5,366 nt of DNA from an uncultured Actinomycetes bacterium (GTDB lineage Bacteria; Actinomycetota; Actinomycetes; Nanopelagicales; Nanopelagicaceae), in assembly GCA_903932705.1 (NCBI GenBank), contig CAIZHC010000069.1:1-5366 (forward strand), in the 5' to 3' direction. Below, in pieces: positions 1 through 5,366 of this stretch. Every line of letters starts with the position of its first letter. The first letter of the stretch is position 1. The notes beneath the pieces are model-generated. The model saw nothing but the letters and a program-made list of their open reading frames with translations. It searched no databases and was not told the DNA's origin. Both the position numbers and the translations under genes were made by a program.

Positions 1-2412
1 AGCCTTCTCACCGAAGATGGCACGGAGCAAGCGCTCTTCAGGTGTGAGTTCGGTTTCTCCCTTAGGAGTTACCTTTCCAACCAAGATATCGCCTGGAACG
101 ACATCGGCACCTACGCGAATGATTCCGCGATCGTCGAGATCGGCAAGAACTTCTTCAGAAACGTTAGGGATGTCGCGAGTGATCTCCTCGGGTCCGAGCT
201 TGGTATCGCGAGCATCGACTTCGTACTCCTCGATGTGAATCGAAGTAAGTACATCGTCTTGAACCAGACGCTGAGACAAGATGATTGCATCTTCGTAGTT
301 GTGACCTTCCCATGACATGAATGCCACGAGGAGGTTCTTACCAAGAGCCATCTCACCCTTTTCGGTGCTTGGTCCATCTGCAATAACTTGACCTGGATCA
401 ACGCGATCGCCTTGTGAAACAACGACCTTCTGATTGCGACTTGTTCCTTGGTTTGAACGAACAAACTTCTCTACGAAGTAATGCTCAGTCGTTCCATCAT
501 CGTTCATCACGGTGACTTCATCTGACTGCACTTCGGTTACAACGCCGCCCTTGCGAGCAAGAGTTACATCGCCAGCATCAACAGCTGCACGGAACTCCAT
601 ACCGGTACCAACGAATGGTGACTCAGCGCGAAGAAGTGGAACTGCCTGACGCATCATGTTAGATCCCATGAGCGCACGGTTAGCATCATCGTGCTCGAGG
701 AATGGAATCATTGCGGTAGCAACAGAAACCATTTGACGTGGTGATACATCCATGTAATCAACTTCATCAGCCAAGATGTATTCAACTTCTCCACCGCGAC
801 GACGTACAAGTACGCGCTCTTCGGCGAAATGTGAATCAGAAGTCAATGGAGCATTTGCCTGAGCAATGATGTGTTCATCTTCTTCATCAGCTGTCAGGTA
901 ATCAATCTGATCGGTGACCTTGCCCTTTGTTACCTTGCGATAAGGGGTCTCGATAAATCCAAATGGAGTTACGCGAGCATAGGTAGCGAGAGATCCGATA
1001 AGTCCAATGTTTGGACCTTCAGGAGTTTCGATTGGGCACATGCGACCGTAGTGCGATGGGTGCACGTCACGGACTTCGAAGCCTGCGCGCTCACGGGAGA
1101 GACCGCCGGGTCCAAGCGCTGATAGACGACGCTTGTGGGTCATTCCAGAGAGTGGGTTGGTTTGATCCATGAACTGTGACAATTGAGAAGTTCCGAAGAA
1201 CTCCTTAATCGATGCAACTACTGGACGAATATTGATAAGGGTTTGTGGAGTAATCGCTTCAACATCTTGTGTTGTCATGCGTTCACGAACCACGCGCTCC
1301 ATACGAGATAGACCGGTGCGAACTTGATTCTGAATCAATTCACCAACGGTACGAAGGCGGCGGTTACCGAAGTGATCGATATCGTCAGTCTCGACGCGAA
1401 CTTCCTTCTGGTATTCCATAAGTGCTTCGCCCTTGTGAAGTGAGACGAGGTACTTGATGGTTGCAATGATGTCTTCAATATTGAGCAAGCCCTTTGAAAG
1501 TTCGAGTTCAAGACCCAACTTCTTATTAACCTTAAAGCGGCCAACCTTTGCAAGGTCATAACGCTTTGGATTGAAGTAAAGGTTCTCGATGAGGTTCTGT
1601 GCAGCTTCCTTCGTTGGTGGCTCACCTGGACGCAGCTTGCGATAGATATCAAGCAACGCCTCATCTTGACTCTTCACGTTATCTTTTTCGAGAGTTAAAC
1701 GAATTGATTCAAACTCACCGAATTGTTCAAGGATCTGCTCTTCTGTCCAGCCAAGTGCCTTCAAGAAAATTGTTACAGATTGCTTACGCTTACGATCGAT
1801 ACGAACACCGACCATATCCTTCTTATCTACTTCGAACTCCAACCAAGCGCCTCGGCTTGGAATGATCTTCGCAGTCAAAATATCTTTATCTGATGCCTTC
1901 TCAATGGTGCGCTCAAAATAAACGCCAGGAGAGCGAACGATCTGTGAAACAACAACGCGCTCTGTTCCGTTAATAACGAAAGTTCCGCGAGGAGTCATCA
2001 ATGGGAAGTCGCCCATGAAGACTGTCTGAGACTTAATTTCGCCGGTCTCATTGTTTGTGAATTCAGCGGTCACAAAGAGTGGAGCGCTGTAAGTCATGTC
2101 ACGGTCTTTGCACTCTGCGATGGTGTACTTCGCAGGTTCAAAGCGGTGATCGTGGAAAGACAAACTCATCTTCCCTTGGAAATCTTCGATAGGTGAGATC
2201 TCTTCAAAAATTTCTTCAAGACCAGATTGTGTTGGGACTTCGCCTCGACCGCTCTTGGCAGCCTCTTGCAAACGACCACGCCACAAGTCGTTACCAAGTA
2301 ACCAGTCAACGCTATCTAGTTGCAGCGAAAGTAGGTTAGGTACTTCAAGGGGTTCGCGGATCTTTGCGAAAGAGACTCGTGCGGGGGCAAATGATTTCGA
2401 CTTCGCGGCCAA
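1..2412 (-). CDS. rpoB: DNA-directed RNA polymerase subunit beta, N-terminal 804 residues (3' end outside window)
   Basis: This is the beta subunit of RNA polymerase, which forms one jaw of the enzyme and part of the catalytic and rifampicin-binding centre. I translated the frame codon by codon: 804 codons are open with no frameshift, against a usual actinobacterial length of about 1,150-1,180, so roughly the last third lies beyond the left edge. Landmarks in order: [15 protein letters not shown] near the N terminus; [19 protein letters not shown] at about 139-157; the rifampicin cluster starting [11 protein letters not shown] at 407; [12 protein letters not shown] around 459-470; and NYEDAI at 705-710, whose Glu707-Asp708 match the pair near the active-site metal in other beta subunits. 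The TTG start at 2412 follows GGAGG by four bases. The upstream frame meets a TAA with no ATG before it, and TTG is common for actinobacterial rpoB. A terminator separates it from rplL. rpoC would be expected downstream. Confidence 0.98.
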   Translation of the reverse strand, partial: MAAKSKSFAPARVSFAKIREPLEVPNLLSLQLDSVDWLLGNDLWRGRLQEAAKSGRGEVPTQSGLEEIFEEISPIEDFQGKMSLSFHDHRFEPAKYTIAECKDRDMTYSAPLFVTAEFTNNETGEIKSQTVFMGDFPLMTPRGTFVINGTERVVVSQIVRSPGVYFERTIEKASDKDILTAKIIPSRGAWLEFEVDKKDMVGVRIDRKRKQSVTIFLKALGWTEEQILEQFGEFESIRLTLEKDNVKSQDEALLDIYRKLRPGEPPTKEAAQNLIENLYFNPKRYDLAKVGRFKVNKKLGLELELSKGLLNIEDIIATIKYLVSLHKGEALMEYQKEVRVETDDIDHFGNRRLRTVGELIQNQVRTGLSRMERVVRERMTTQDVEAITPQTLINIRPVVASIKEFFGTSQLSQFMDQTNPLSGMTHKRRLSALGPGGLSRERAGFEVRDVHPSHYGRMCPIETPEGPNIGLIGSLATYARVTPFGFIETPYRKVTKGKVTDQIDYLTADEEDEHIIAQANAPLTSDSHFAEERVLVRRRGGEVEYILADEVDYMDVSPRQMVSVATAMIPFLEHDDANRALMGSNMMRQAVPLLRAESPFVGTGMEFRAAVDAGDVTLARKGGVVTEVQSDEVTVMNDDGTTEHYFVEKFVRSNQGTSRNQKVVVSQGDRVDPGQVIADGPSTEKGEMALGKNLLVAFMSWEGHNYEDAIILSQRLVQDDVLTSIHIEEYEVDARDTKLGPEEITRDIPNVSEEVLADLDDRGIIRVGADVVPGDILVGKVTPKGETELTPEERLLRAIFGEKA

Positions 2413-2416
2413 TGTT

Positions 2417-2421
2417 CCTCC
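2417..2421 (-). promoter_or_regulatory. Ribosome binding site fixing the TTG start of rpoB
   Basis: The minus strand reads GGAGG, then AACA, then TTG. The purine core is a perfect anti-Shine-Dalgarno match and the four-base spacing is slightly short but usable. It supports initiation at the non-ATG codon at 2412-2410, because the next upstream codons in this frame contain no start before a TAA stop. Confidence 0.8.
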
Positions 2422-2560
2422 AGATGCGTGGGACTTGCGTGCAGGTCTATCGAGGGGTTACGGCCGCTATATGCCTAACCTCTAGATTGTGAAAATTTGC
2501 GAACGCTCAGAGTACCCAACCCCTCCCATCCCTGTCCAATCCATGCTATAAGCCCCCCGA

Positions 2561-2593
2561 AACGCAAAAGGCGACCCTTTCGGGTCGCCTTTT
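2561..2593 (-). terminator. Factor-independent terminator between rplL and rpoB
   Basis: On the minus strand the transcript forms a perfect 12-bp stem, AAAAGGCGACCC with GGGTCGCCTTTT (arms 2593-2582 and 2577-2566), closed by a stable GAAA tetraloop. The stem starts 15 bases after the rplL stop codon. The U-run is short (four U, partly inside the stem, then GCGUUU), so I infer incomplete termination with readthrough into rpoB. In other bacteria an attenuator between rplL and rpoB adjusts the ratio of ribosomal protein to polymerase. The perfect palindrome could also act on the plus strand (AAAAGG...CCTTTT), but no plus-strand gene is present. Confidence 0.85.
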
Positions 2594-2608
2594 GGTCAAT
2601 CTGAGGGG

Positions 2609-2986
2609 TTACTTGATTGTGACTGTAGCGCCAGCTGCCTCGAGGGCTGCCTTTGCCTTGTCTACAGCTTCCTTGGTGCCCTTTTCGATGAGGACGGTAG
2701 GAGTTGCATCTACAAGATCCTTCGCTTCCTTCAAGCCGAGGCTTGAATTGATTCCGCGAACTTCCTTGATAACAGCAATCTTCTGTGAACCAGCGTTCTC
2801 AAGAACGAGTGTGAACTCATCTTGAACATCAGCAACGGCTGCAACTGCTCCGCCACCTGCTGCTGCTACTGGAGCTGCTGCGGTTACATCGAATTCCTCT
2901 TCAAATGCCTTGACGAAATCTGAGAGTTCAACGAGGGTCATTTCCTTGAATTGTGACATTAAATCTTCTTGTGACAACTTAGCCAT
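2609..2986 (-). CDS. rplL: 50S ribosomal protein L7/L12
   Basis: L7/L12 is the multicopy stalk protein that recruits and activates the translational GTPases EF-Tu, EF-G, IF2 and RF3. At 125 residues it is normal for the family. An N-terminal dimerisation domain spans about 1-34 ([19 protein letters not shown]), then an Ala/Gly-rich flexible hinge at about 35-53 with a GGG at 44-46. The C-terminal factor-binding domain spans about 55-125 and contains the hallmark [11 protein letters not shown] at 83-93 and the ending AGATVTIK. The ATG at 2986 follows an AAGGA site on the minus strand with six to seven bases of spacing. The gene begins only 14 bases after the rplJ stop, and that gap holds little beyond the ribosome binding site, so the two are co-transcribed. 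L12 is needed in several copies per L10, so the good separate binding site fits higher translation of this gene. A terminator follows. Confidence 0.98.
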   Translation of the reverse strand: MAKLSQEDLMSQFKEMTLVELSDFVKAFEEEFDVTAAAPVAAAGGGAVAAVADVQDEFTLVLENAGSQKIAVIKEVRGINSSLGLKEAKDLVDATPTVLIEKGTKEAVDKAKAALEAAGATVTIK

Positions 2987-3000
2987 GATTATTCCTTTTC

Positions 3001-3675
3001 TTATTCAGCTGGAGTTTCGGTTGCTTCAGCAACTGGGGTTTCTGTTGCTTCGGCGCTGGCCTCAGCTTCAACGACAGGGGTCTCAACTGCTTCTACGGCA
3101 GTTTCAACGATGGCTTCTGCAGCTGGTGCTGCTTCAGCAACGACATCCGCCTCGGCAGAAACTGCCTCAGCAACTGGAGCGGCAGCCGGAGCGCCCTCTT
3201 CCAGCTTGATGCGCAGTGCATCGAAGGTACGCGCGGCCTTGGCCATTGTGCCCTTCATCGCACCAGCGAGCTTGGACAAGAGAACCTCACGGGACTCAAG
3301 ATCAGCAAGCTTCATAATTTCTGCAGTAGAGACTGCCTTTCCTTCGAAGACGCCACCCTTGATAACAAGAAGTGGGTGCTCCTTCTGGAAGTTCTTGAGA
3401 CTCTTTGCTGCATCGATTGGATCACCCTTGATAAAGGCAACTGCAGATGGGCCAACAAGGAGATCATCAGAGAGATCCACGCCTGCTGCCTTTGCAGCGA
3501 TCTTGGTCAAGGTGTTCTTCACAACGGAATACTTAGTATCGGTACCAAGTGATCGGCGAAGTTCCTTCATTGAGGCCACGGTTAATCCGCGGTACTCAGT
3601 GAGGACAGTCGCGCTTGCGCTACGGAAATCTTCCGTAAGTTCAGCGACAGCTGTTTCTTTATCAGAACGAGCCAT
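3001..3675 (-). CDS. rplJ: 50S ribosomal protein L10 with extended acidic C-terminal tail
   Basis: L10 anchors the L7/L12 dimers to 23S rRNA beside L11 and, bound to L12, is the feedback repressor of its own operon in well-studied bacteria. Residues 1 to about 158 match the family: [17 protein letters not shown] at the start, then LTEYRGLTV (25-33), ELRRSL (38-43), VVKNTL (51-56), VGPSAVAFI (74-82) and [20 protein letters not shown] (123-142). The core ends in a helix, [10 protein letters not shown], of the type that carries L12. The protein is 224 residues against a usual 165-180. The extra part, about 161-224, is Ala/Glu/Val/Thr/Pro-rich, has no Lys or Arg and 15 acidic residues, and ends in ETP repeats. 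The ATG at 3675 follows AAAGGGAG closely (three bases after the last G). An attenuator-type leader lies upstream and rplL follows after 14 bases. Confidence 0.97.
   Translation of the reverse strand: MARSDKETAVAELTEDFRSASATVLTEYRGLTVASMKELRRSLGTDTKYSVVKNTLTKIAAKAAGVDLSDDLLVGPSAVAFIKGDPIDAAKSLKNFQKEHPLLVIKGGVFEGKAVSTAEIMKLADLESREVLLSKLAGAMKGTMAKAARTFDALRIKLEEGAPAAAPVAEAVSAEADVVAEAAPAAEAIVETAVEAVETPVVEAEASAEATETPVAEATETPAE
3004..3195 (-). repeat. Low-complexity acidic tail of L10 with ETP repeats
   Basis: Codons 161-224 of rplJ encode a simple-composition tail dominated by Ala, Glu, Val, Thr and Pro. ETP occurs at residues 198-200, 212-214 and 220-222, and EATETPVA is followed directly by EATETPA, an eight-residue period. 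On the plus strand, GCTTCAGCAACTGG at 3023-3036 recurs with one mismatch at 3164-3177, consistent with growth by slippage or short duplication. The tail is probably disordered. Its function is unknown to me. Confidence 0.75.
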
Positions 3676-3839
3676 TAGCTCCCTTTCTACTCTTCACCAC
3701 GCCTGGATTCTTTTATAAATAAAAAAATCCTCGGCGCATAAGTGCGCACGAGGTCTCGTGTGTACCTATGCGGGCTCTCTTTCGAGAATTATTTCTGGCT
3801 AGCTTTTGGGCTAATCAGAGACCTGCAGTCTTTGGTGAT
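3676..3839 (-). promoter_or_regulatory. Ribosomal protein L10 leader RNA (autoregulatory 5' UTR of rplJL)
   Basis: Downstream of a predicted promoter and upstream of rplJ lies about 160 bases of structured leader. On the minus strand I see: AGAC/GUCU (3831-3828 with 3822-3819) around UGCAG; a stem CUGAUUAGC/GCUAGCCAG (3818-3810 with 3803-3795, one mismatch, one wobble) with loop CCAAAA; UUCUC-GAAA-GAGAG (3788-3775); and a competing closing helix GGUCUCU with AGAGA(G)CC (3823-3817 with 3780-3773). Next comes an alternative helix CGCAUAGGU/ACUUAUGCG (3772-3764 with 3743-3735) that would break the terminator at 3753-3729. L10 leaders that mimic the 23S rRNA binding site of L10(L12) are known in many bacteria, and in Bacillus subtilis the complex controls rplJL by transcription attenuation. 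Applying that mechanism here is inference from position and folding. Confidence 0.75.
3721..3753 (-). terminator. Factor-independent terminator within the rplJ leader
   Basis: The minus-strand RNA forms CCUCG(U)GCGCA-CUUA-UGCGCCGAGG, ten base pairs with one bulged U (3753-3729), followed by A and seven U residues (3727-3721). It lies 45 bases upstream of the rplJ start, inside the leader and after the predicted promoter. It would therefore stop transcription before rplJ unless the upstream strand at 3772-3764 pairs with 3743-3735 instead. This is the classical geometry of an attenuator. Confidence 0.88.
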
Positions 3840-3844
3840 AGCGA

Positions 3845-3900
3845 AAGGGTAGGTCATCAATCCTTCGCGGGTCAAACCCGCCAGATTGATGCCTACCCTT
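3845..3900 (-). repeat. Long interrupted inverted repeat between rplA and rplJ
   Basis: Three nested arms pair: 3845-3853 with 3892-3900 (nine bp, AAGGGTAGG/CCTACCCTT on the plus strand), 3855-3862 with 3884-3891 (CATCAATC/GATTGATG) and 3867-3872 with 3876-3881 (GCGGGT/ACCCGC). That gives 23 bp in 56 bases with a three-base loop, one bulged base and a 4-by-2 internal loop. It begins 26 bases after the rplA stop codon. In a transcript reading through from rplKA it would form a strong hairpin, but only three U follow, so it is at best a weak terminator. It may instead protect the 3' end or be a regulatory element. Confidence 0.7.
3846..3875 (-). promoter_or_regulatory. Predicted sigma-70-type promoter for rplJL
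   Basis: The minus strand has TTGACC (3875-3870) and TACCCT (3851-3846) separated by 18 bases. This suits a housekeeping actinobacterial promoter with a TANNNT -10 box. A start about seven bases downstream, near 3839, places the whole L10 leader in the transcript. Both boxes sit inside the inverted repeat described separately. Without start-site mapping this remains a motif-based call. Confidence 0.55.
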
Positions 3901-3926
3901 CTGTAATTCAGGTGGCTATATGCCGA

Positions 3927-4637
3927 CTATTGGATGGAAGGTCCGCCCTCACGAGTCACGCTTGGATCAACTGGAATTCCAGGTCCCATCGTGGTCGAGA
4001 TAACAGCCTTCTTGAGGAAGCGGCCCTTTGATGAGCTTGGCTTGGAACGGACAACCTCTTCAATCGCTGCCTGGTAGTTCTCAGCGAGCTGCTCGGCGGT
4101 GAATGAAACCTTGCCGATCAGGAAGTGGAGGTTTGCGTTCTTATCAACGCGGAACTCAATCTTTCCGCCCTTGATATCTGTAACAGCCTTCGCAACATCG
4201 GTGGTCACAGTTCCGGTCTTTGGGTTTGGCATCAATCCACGGGGTCCAAGAACCTTTCCGAGACGACCGACCTTACCCATTAATTCTGGTGTTGATACGA
4301 CAGCGTCGTAATCAAGGCGACCCTTTGAAACTTCTTCAATCAATTCATCTGCGCCAACAATGTCAGCACCAGCTGCGCGTGCCTCTTCGGCGCGCTCTCC
4401 ACCAGCGAACACCAAGACGCGAGCGGTCTTACCTGTTCCGTGTGGAAGGTTTACTGTTGAACGAATTGCTTGATCAGCTTTCTTTGGATCTACGCCGAGA
4501 ACAAGTGCAACTTCAACTGATGCGTCGTACTTGGTTACAGAAGTTTCCTTCGCAAGCTTGACTGCAGCTAGTGGTGAGTACAAGTTCTTAGCATCAACCT
4601 TGGCTGCTGCCTCGTTATATTTCTTACTGCGCTTCAT
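3927..4637 (-). CDS. rplA: 50S ribosomal protein L1
   Basis: L1 forms the mobile stalk that helps move deacylated tRNA out of the E site. In several bacteria it also represses its own L11-L1 operon. At 236 residues it is family-typical. Domain I is built from both termini (about 1-68 and 160-236) and carries the rRNA-binding surface; domain II is the insert at about 69-158. The family signature [20 protein letters not shown] lies at 121-140, followed by TGTVT. The conserved TMGPGIPVD near the C terminus (216-224) and VNLPHGTGK (62-70) are also present. The ATG at 4637 follows a perfect AAGGAG with five bases of spacing. It lies 79 bases after rplK, a gap holding a stem-loop but no terminator, so the two genes are probably one transcript. 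The stop is TAG. Confidence 0.98.
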   Translation of the reverse strand: MKRSKKYNEAAAKVDAKNLYSPLAAVKLAKETSVTKYDASVEVALVLGVDPKKADQAIRSTVNLPHGTGKTARVLVFAGGERAEEARAAGADIVGADELIEEVSKGRLDYDAVVSTPELMGKVGRLGKVLGPRGLMPNPKTGTVTTDVAKAVTDIKGGKIEFRVDKNANLHFLIGKVSFTAEQLAENYQAAIEEVVRSKPSSSKGRFLKKAVISTTMGPGIPVDPSVTREGGPSIQ

Positions 4638-4660
4638 TTCTTCTCCTTGTGTTTAGTTTT

Positions 4661-4702
4661 GGAGTTGTGGTTTGACGGAGCAGCGAGCTCCTCCCACTTC
4701 CC
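4661..4702 (-). promoter_or_regulatory. Structured element between rplK and rplA, possible L1 autoregulatory site
   Basis: On the minus strand an apical stem GGAGC-UCGCU-GCUCC (4691-4687 with 4681-4677) sits above GUGG/CCAC (4697-4694 with 4670-4667), separated by an asymmetric internal loop. GGG/CUC (4702-4700 with 4664-4662) lies outside an AA/AA loop. There is no U-tract, so it is not a terminator. The strand contains GUGGGAG, a heptamer also found in the L1-binding region of 23S rRNA (E. coli helix 76-78 area, from memory). L1 represses rplKA through an rRNA-like mRNA site in some bacteria. That this element serves that role is an inference. Confidence 0.35.
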
Positions 4703-4716
4703 AGTTTTTTAATTAC

Positions 4717-5148
4717 TTAGTTGGAAACCGTAATTCCCATTGAACGAGCTGTACCTTCGATGATCAAACGTGCAGCATCAATGTCATTTGCATTGAGGTC
4801 AGCCATCTTGATCTTCGCGATCTCTTCTGCCTGTGCCTTGGTGATGTTTGCAACCTTGGTCTTGTGAGGGATAGCAGAACCCTTTTCGACTCCAGCAGCC
4901 TTCAAGATCAAACGTGAAGCTGGTGGGGTCTTGGTGATGAAGGTGAAAGAACGATCCTCGTAGACAGTAATTTCTACTGGAATGATCTGACCCTTTTGTG
5001 ACTCGGTCTCAGCGTTGTACGCCTTAACGAAGTCCATGATGTTGACACCATGCTGACCGAGGGCTGGACCCACCGGTGGAGCTGGTGTGGCAGCGCCTGC
5101 CTGAATCTGCAACTTAATAAGTGCAGTGACCTTCTTCTTTGGTGCCAT
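4717..5148 (-). CDS. rplK: 50S ribosomal protein L11
   Basis: L11 binds the GTPase-associated region of 23S rRNA at the stalk base, helps elongation and release factors engage, and is needed in many bacteria for RelA to sense uncharged tRNA. At 143 residues it is full length. The N-terminal domain (about 1-70) has [20 protein letters not shown] at 12-31, including the proline-rich 22-28 stretch that lines the thiostrepton pocket, then [18 protein letters not shown]. The C-terminal RNA-binding domain (about 75-143) includes [33 protein letters not shown] and the closing GTARSMGI. The ATG at 5148 is preceded by AAGGA at 5163-5159 with a long, A-rich ten-base spacer. It begins 35 bases after the nusG stop, with no terminator between, so it probably belongs to the nusG transcript. 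Confidence 0.98.
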   Translation of the reverse strand: MAPKKKVTALIKLQIQAGAATPAPPVGPALGQHGVNIMDFVKAYNAETESQKGQIIPVEITVYEDRSFTFITKTPPASRLILKAAGVEKGSAIPHKTKVANITKAQAEEIAKIKMADLNANDIDAARLIIEGTARSMGITVSN

Positions 5149-5183
5149 TTTTTTGGTTTCCTTTTTTCTTTATTTAACTGGGG

Positions 5184-5366
5184 TTAAATTTTTTGAACTT
5201 GGTGGAACGCTAGCTCTACCGGTGTTTCACGACCGAAGATTGATACGAGAACCTTGAGCTTTGCTTGCTCTGGCATGATCTCTGAAATCGATGCAGGCAA
5301 GGTCGCAAATGGCCCATCCATTACGGTTACAGACTCGCCAATTTCAAAGTCAACAACCTTGATATC
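5184..5366 (-). CDS. nusG: Transcription termination/antitermination protein NusG, C-terminal 60 residues (5' end outside window)
   Basis: NusG binds RNA polymerase through its N-terminal domain; its C-terminal KOW domain contacts Rho or ribosomal protein S10. Only the last 60 codons and the TAA stop are present. They form the KOW domain, with [19 protein letters not shown] followed by [20 protein letters not shown], which are highly characteristic. The reading frame runs to the right edge of the window without a start, so the NGN domain lies beyond it. rplK follows after 35 bases, the conserved bacterial order, which supports the identification. Confidence 0.96.
   Translation of the reverse strand, partial: DIKVVDFEIGESVTVMDGPFATLPASISEIMPEQAKLKVLVSIFGRETPVELAFHQVQKI

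Noticed and set aside
111..464. Minus-strand 117-codon open frame overlapping rpoB in another frame.
   Set aside because: The rpoB frame through this region encodes uninterrupted conserved beta-subunit sequence, so this alternative frame is a shadow.
2255..2485. Plus-strand 76-codon open frame spanning the rpoB start and part of the upstream gap.
   Set aside because: Most of it is antisense to the rpoB N terminus. It has no recognisable motif and no credible plus-strand promoter.
2423..2500. Possible secondary promoter directly upstream of rpoB (TTTTCA with TATAGC, spacer 18).
   Set aside because: Both boxes match the consensus poorly, and several equally weak pairs can be drawn in this gap, so it is not listed as a feature.
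3110..3718. A 202-codon plus-strand open frame antisense to rplJ.
   Set aside because: It lies almost wholly within the coding strand complement of rplJ. Its Ser/Ala/Thr-rich composition is what the reverse complement of Ala/Glu-rich codons gives, and it shows no family motif.
3768..4031. Plus-strand 87-codon open frame across the rplJ leader and the rplA 3' end.
   Set aside because: It overlaps structured leader RNA and the antisense of rplA. The encoded sequence has no family resemblance, and the leader folds explain the conserved-looking elements better.
5149..5183. Possible L1 regulatory site between nusG and rplK, as in E. coli upstream of rplK.
   Set aside because: The 35-base gap is A-rich on the minus strand and shows no stable stem or L1-like motif beyond the ribosome binding site.

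Overview
This window is a conserved housekeeping segment, the nusG-rplK-rplA-rplJ-rplL-rpoB cluster, transcribed entirely on the minus strand (right to left). The protein sequences are actinobacterial in character: RpoB has the actinomycete-type rifampicin-region wording, a TTG start behind a strong GGAGG site, and an uninterrupted frame. G+C looks near one half by eye, low for classical high-GC actinomycetes. I infer a streamlined, moderate-GC actinobacterium, possibly a freshwater Nanopelagicales/acI-type lineage. The phylum is fairly secure; the lineage is a guess.

Layout in transcription order: the last 60 codons of nusG (5366-5184); rplK for L11 (5148-4717); a 79-base gap with a stem-loop; rplA for L1 (4637-3927); a 251-base gap carrying a promoter, a long inverted repeat and an L10-type leader with a factor-independent terminator; rplJ for L10 (3675-3001) with an unusual acidic C-terminal tail; rplL for L7/L12 (2986-2609), only 14 bases after rplJ; a 196-base gap with a GAAA-loop terminator; then the first 804 codons of rpoB (2412-1), cut by the window edge. 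No stretch over 300 bases lacks a gene.

The products work together. L11, L10 and the L7/L12 multimers build the ribosomal stalk and GTPase-associated centre. L1 forms the opposite stalk. NusG links RNA polymerase to elongation and termination control, and RpoB is the beta subunit of that polymerase. The non-coding gaps look like the control points: L10(L12) feedback on rplJL by attenuation, a terminator between rplL and rpoB that would set the ribosomal protein to polymerase ratio, and possibly an L1 target before rplA.

I found no mobile element, CRISPR array, tRNA, rRNA or unknown gene. The parts most worth a second look are the rplA-rplJ leader, the L10 tail and the structured RNA between rplK and rplA.
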